Shown here one piece after another: positions 63,042 through 64,000 of a stretch of 64,000 nt of DNA. The stretch is from Roseovarius sp. SCSIO 43702 (GTDB lineage: Bacteria; Pseudomonadota; Alphaproteobacteria; Rhodobacterales; Rhodobacteraceae). The stretch lies in the NCBI RefSeq assembly GCF_019599045.1, contig NZ_CP080623.1, forward strand, positions 3,184,501 through 3,248,500, in the 5' to 3' direction. The notes beneath the pieces are model-generated. The model was not told where the DNA came from and did not search any database. It was given only the letters and a program-made list of their open reading frames with translations. The first letter of the stretch is position 1. Every line of letters starts with the position of its first letter. A program made the translations under genes and the position numbers.

Positions 63042-64000
63042 AGCTGGTCTCTCACGACAATGAAGGCAATCAGCTCGAAGTCATCGATGCCCGCGATGGT
63101 ATGCGTCAGGGCTGAAGTGTGGCCTCCTGCGAACAGGCTGTCGATGTCACGCTCCTCCTTCACCTCGATCATCGAGCGAATAGCATCACTCAAGAGCGCG
63201 GAGTATTTCTCCATGCTCCGGCCATCCTTGGTCTCCGCGTTGAAGGCTTCGCACAGGTCCTTCACAGGAGCGGGGTGTGACTTACAGCTGGTGCGCACGA
63301 GGTCGAGCAGACGTTTCACCTGCGTCTGGTCGACGACCACCTCCCCGTCTTCCGAGATGTAGACCAGGTAGTATGGGTGGAGCCGGTTCTGATGGTTGAT
63401 GTTCACCGTGTCATGGATGTTGCGCAGGGCGAAAATAACCCCCGGGACCAGTCCGCGCTTCGCGTCGGAAGGCACCACGGCGTGCAGCCCGTTCGGCACT
63501 GTTGCGAGGTCGCCGTTCTCCTTGATGTAGTTGAGGAGATCCATGCGGAAGTCATTGAGCCCAAGATCAGTGATCGAGATCCCGGTCTTCACGTCTTCCA
63601 ACTCGATCACCTCGTTCTGGAGGCGCTGAAGCTGCTCCTTGCGGTAGGCTGTCTCCGAGCTCTTGGCCGTCAGAACGTTGTCTTCCCCGGTGCCGGTCAC
63701 ATCGACAATATGCATCCGGTTCTCAACCCGTTCCTTCAGGTTGATATACTCGTCCAAGGAAATGTCCGGCCAGTAATTCGACAGCTGGATCGAGGTGTTC
63801 GGTGAGCCGATGCGGTCGATCCGTCCGAACCGTTGAACGATGCGAACCGGGTTCCAGTGGATGTCGTAATTGACCAGGTAGTCACAGTCTTGAAGGTTCT
63901 GACCTTCGGAAATGCAGTCCGTTGCGATCAGGATGTCGAGTTCAGTCGGCTCGTCCGGGAGGATCTTGTCCTTCTCTTTGGCGACCGGTGAGAACAGCGT
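63038..64000 (-). CDS. SNF2/DEAD-type helicase, C-terminal part (runs off the window)
   Basis: The 320 visible residues begin in the second RecA lobe: LDILIATDCISEGQNLQDCD (motif V region) and VQRFGRIDRIGSPN (motif VI with arginine fingers), then a C-terminal extension without known domain. The helicase probably uses ATP to remodel or translocate on DNA as part of the defence module. It is the most upstream gene of the module seen here; its start and any earlier genes lie past 64,000. Confidence 0.85.
   Translation of the reverse strand, partial: TLFSPVAKEKDKILPDEPTELDILIATDCISEGQNLQDCDYLVNYDIHWNPVRIVQRFGRIDRIGSPNTSIQLSNYWPDISLDEYINLKERVENRMHIVDVTGTGEDNVLTAKSSETAYRKEQLQRLQNEVIELEDVKTGISITDLGLNDFRMDLLNYIKENGDLATVPNGLHAVVPSDAKRGLVPGVIFALRNIHDTVNINHQNRLHPYYLVYISEDGEVVVDQTQVKRLLDLVRTSCKSHPAPVKDLCEAFNAETKDGRSMEKYSALLSDAIRSMIEVKEERDIDSLFAGGHTSALTHTIAGIDDFELIAFIVVRDQL

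Larger units (their letters stand above)
49151..64000. mobile_element. integrated genomic island (left part; right end outside the window)
   Basis: It begins at the broken tRNA-Ser and carries an integrase, an excisionase-like gene, a recombinase remnant, an IS1595-family transposon, an IS66 element, small regulators and a restriction-modification/helicase operon. Base composition drops compared with the chromosome to the left. No 3' tRNA-Ser half or other right junction is seen up to 64,000. Confidence 0.7.

Overview
This is a GC-rich alphaproteobacterial chromosome segment, most likely from the family Rhodobacteraceae (Roseobacter-type). The clues are a 44-residue aa3-oxidase subunit IV, a taurine--pyruvate aminotransferase, a GcvT-type FAD oxidoreductase, an ExoD/LolA/FtsK block, the GlnD/RsmI/YraN/GshB neighbourhood and an alphaproteobacterial LexA box (GTTC-N7-GTTC). 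Bases 1 to about 49,150 are ordinary chromosome with dense, often overlapping genes. From about 49,150 to the end lies an integrated accessory island with visibly lower GC.

Core part, left to right. 1-4805: a minus-strand run of an XRE-cupin regulator, two tandem GFA-family proteins, a LysE exporter, a dimethylglycine/sarcosine-dehydrogenase-like flavoprotein and a second (partial) LysE. The regulator has two palindromic operator candidates upstream. 5256-6428: thiolase. 6527-10133: an anti-sigma-type switch pair (STAS plus HATPase), an ABC exporter and an EamA permease. 10305-13872: tpa, a cytochrome oxidase subunit and a gamma-glutamyltransferase-like enzyme. 13908-24776: hspQ, a lytic transglycosylase, lolA, exoD, ftsK, an amidase, a UbiH-type hydroxylase, an M14-like periplasmic peptidase, a lipoprotein and an SCP2 protein. 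24847-28125: moaE, moaD, pgsA and uvrC. 28482-31199: a tightly coupled operon of S49 peptidase, small zinc-ribbon protein, Ca/Na antiporter and pteridine-reductase-like SDR. 31392-36200: comM, an alpha/beta hydrolase, gshB, yraN and rsmI. 36289-44887: a PBP-activator lipoprotein, glnD, two envelope proteins, an alkyltransferase, trpA and ychF. 44915-47571: an SOS-boxed repair pair (radical SAM plus DUF4130-UdgX). 47783-49021: a secreted hypothetical protein.

Accessory island. At 49,112 a tRNA-Ser(GCU) gene is cut in its anticodon stem-loop; only the 5' half is in the window. Next to it is a tyrosine integrase whose usual first catalytic arginine reads as Ser-Pro. Its original start codon has been displaced by a 2,968-bp IS1595-family transposon (50,283-53,250; 25-bp terminal inverted repeats) that carries a winged-helix protein and several very small passenger genes. 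On the far side of the transposon are the first native integrase codons, an excisionase-like HTH gene and the C-terminal remnant of another tyrosine recombinase. Then come an XRE regulator, a small hypothetical gene, a complete IS66 element (54,526-57,047, perfect 8-bp target duplication) and a four-gene defence operon: helicase (running off the window), DUF4391 protein, type III-like Mod methyltransferase and Res helicase-nuclease.

The most notable signals are the transposon-in-integrase arrangement with its mini-gene passengers, the disrupted tRNA-Ser junction, the helicase-DUF4391-Mod-Res module, the SOS box over the radical SAM-UdgX operon, and an unrecognised M14-like periplasmic peptidase.
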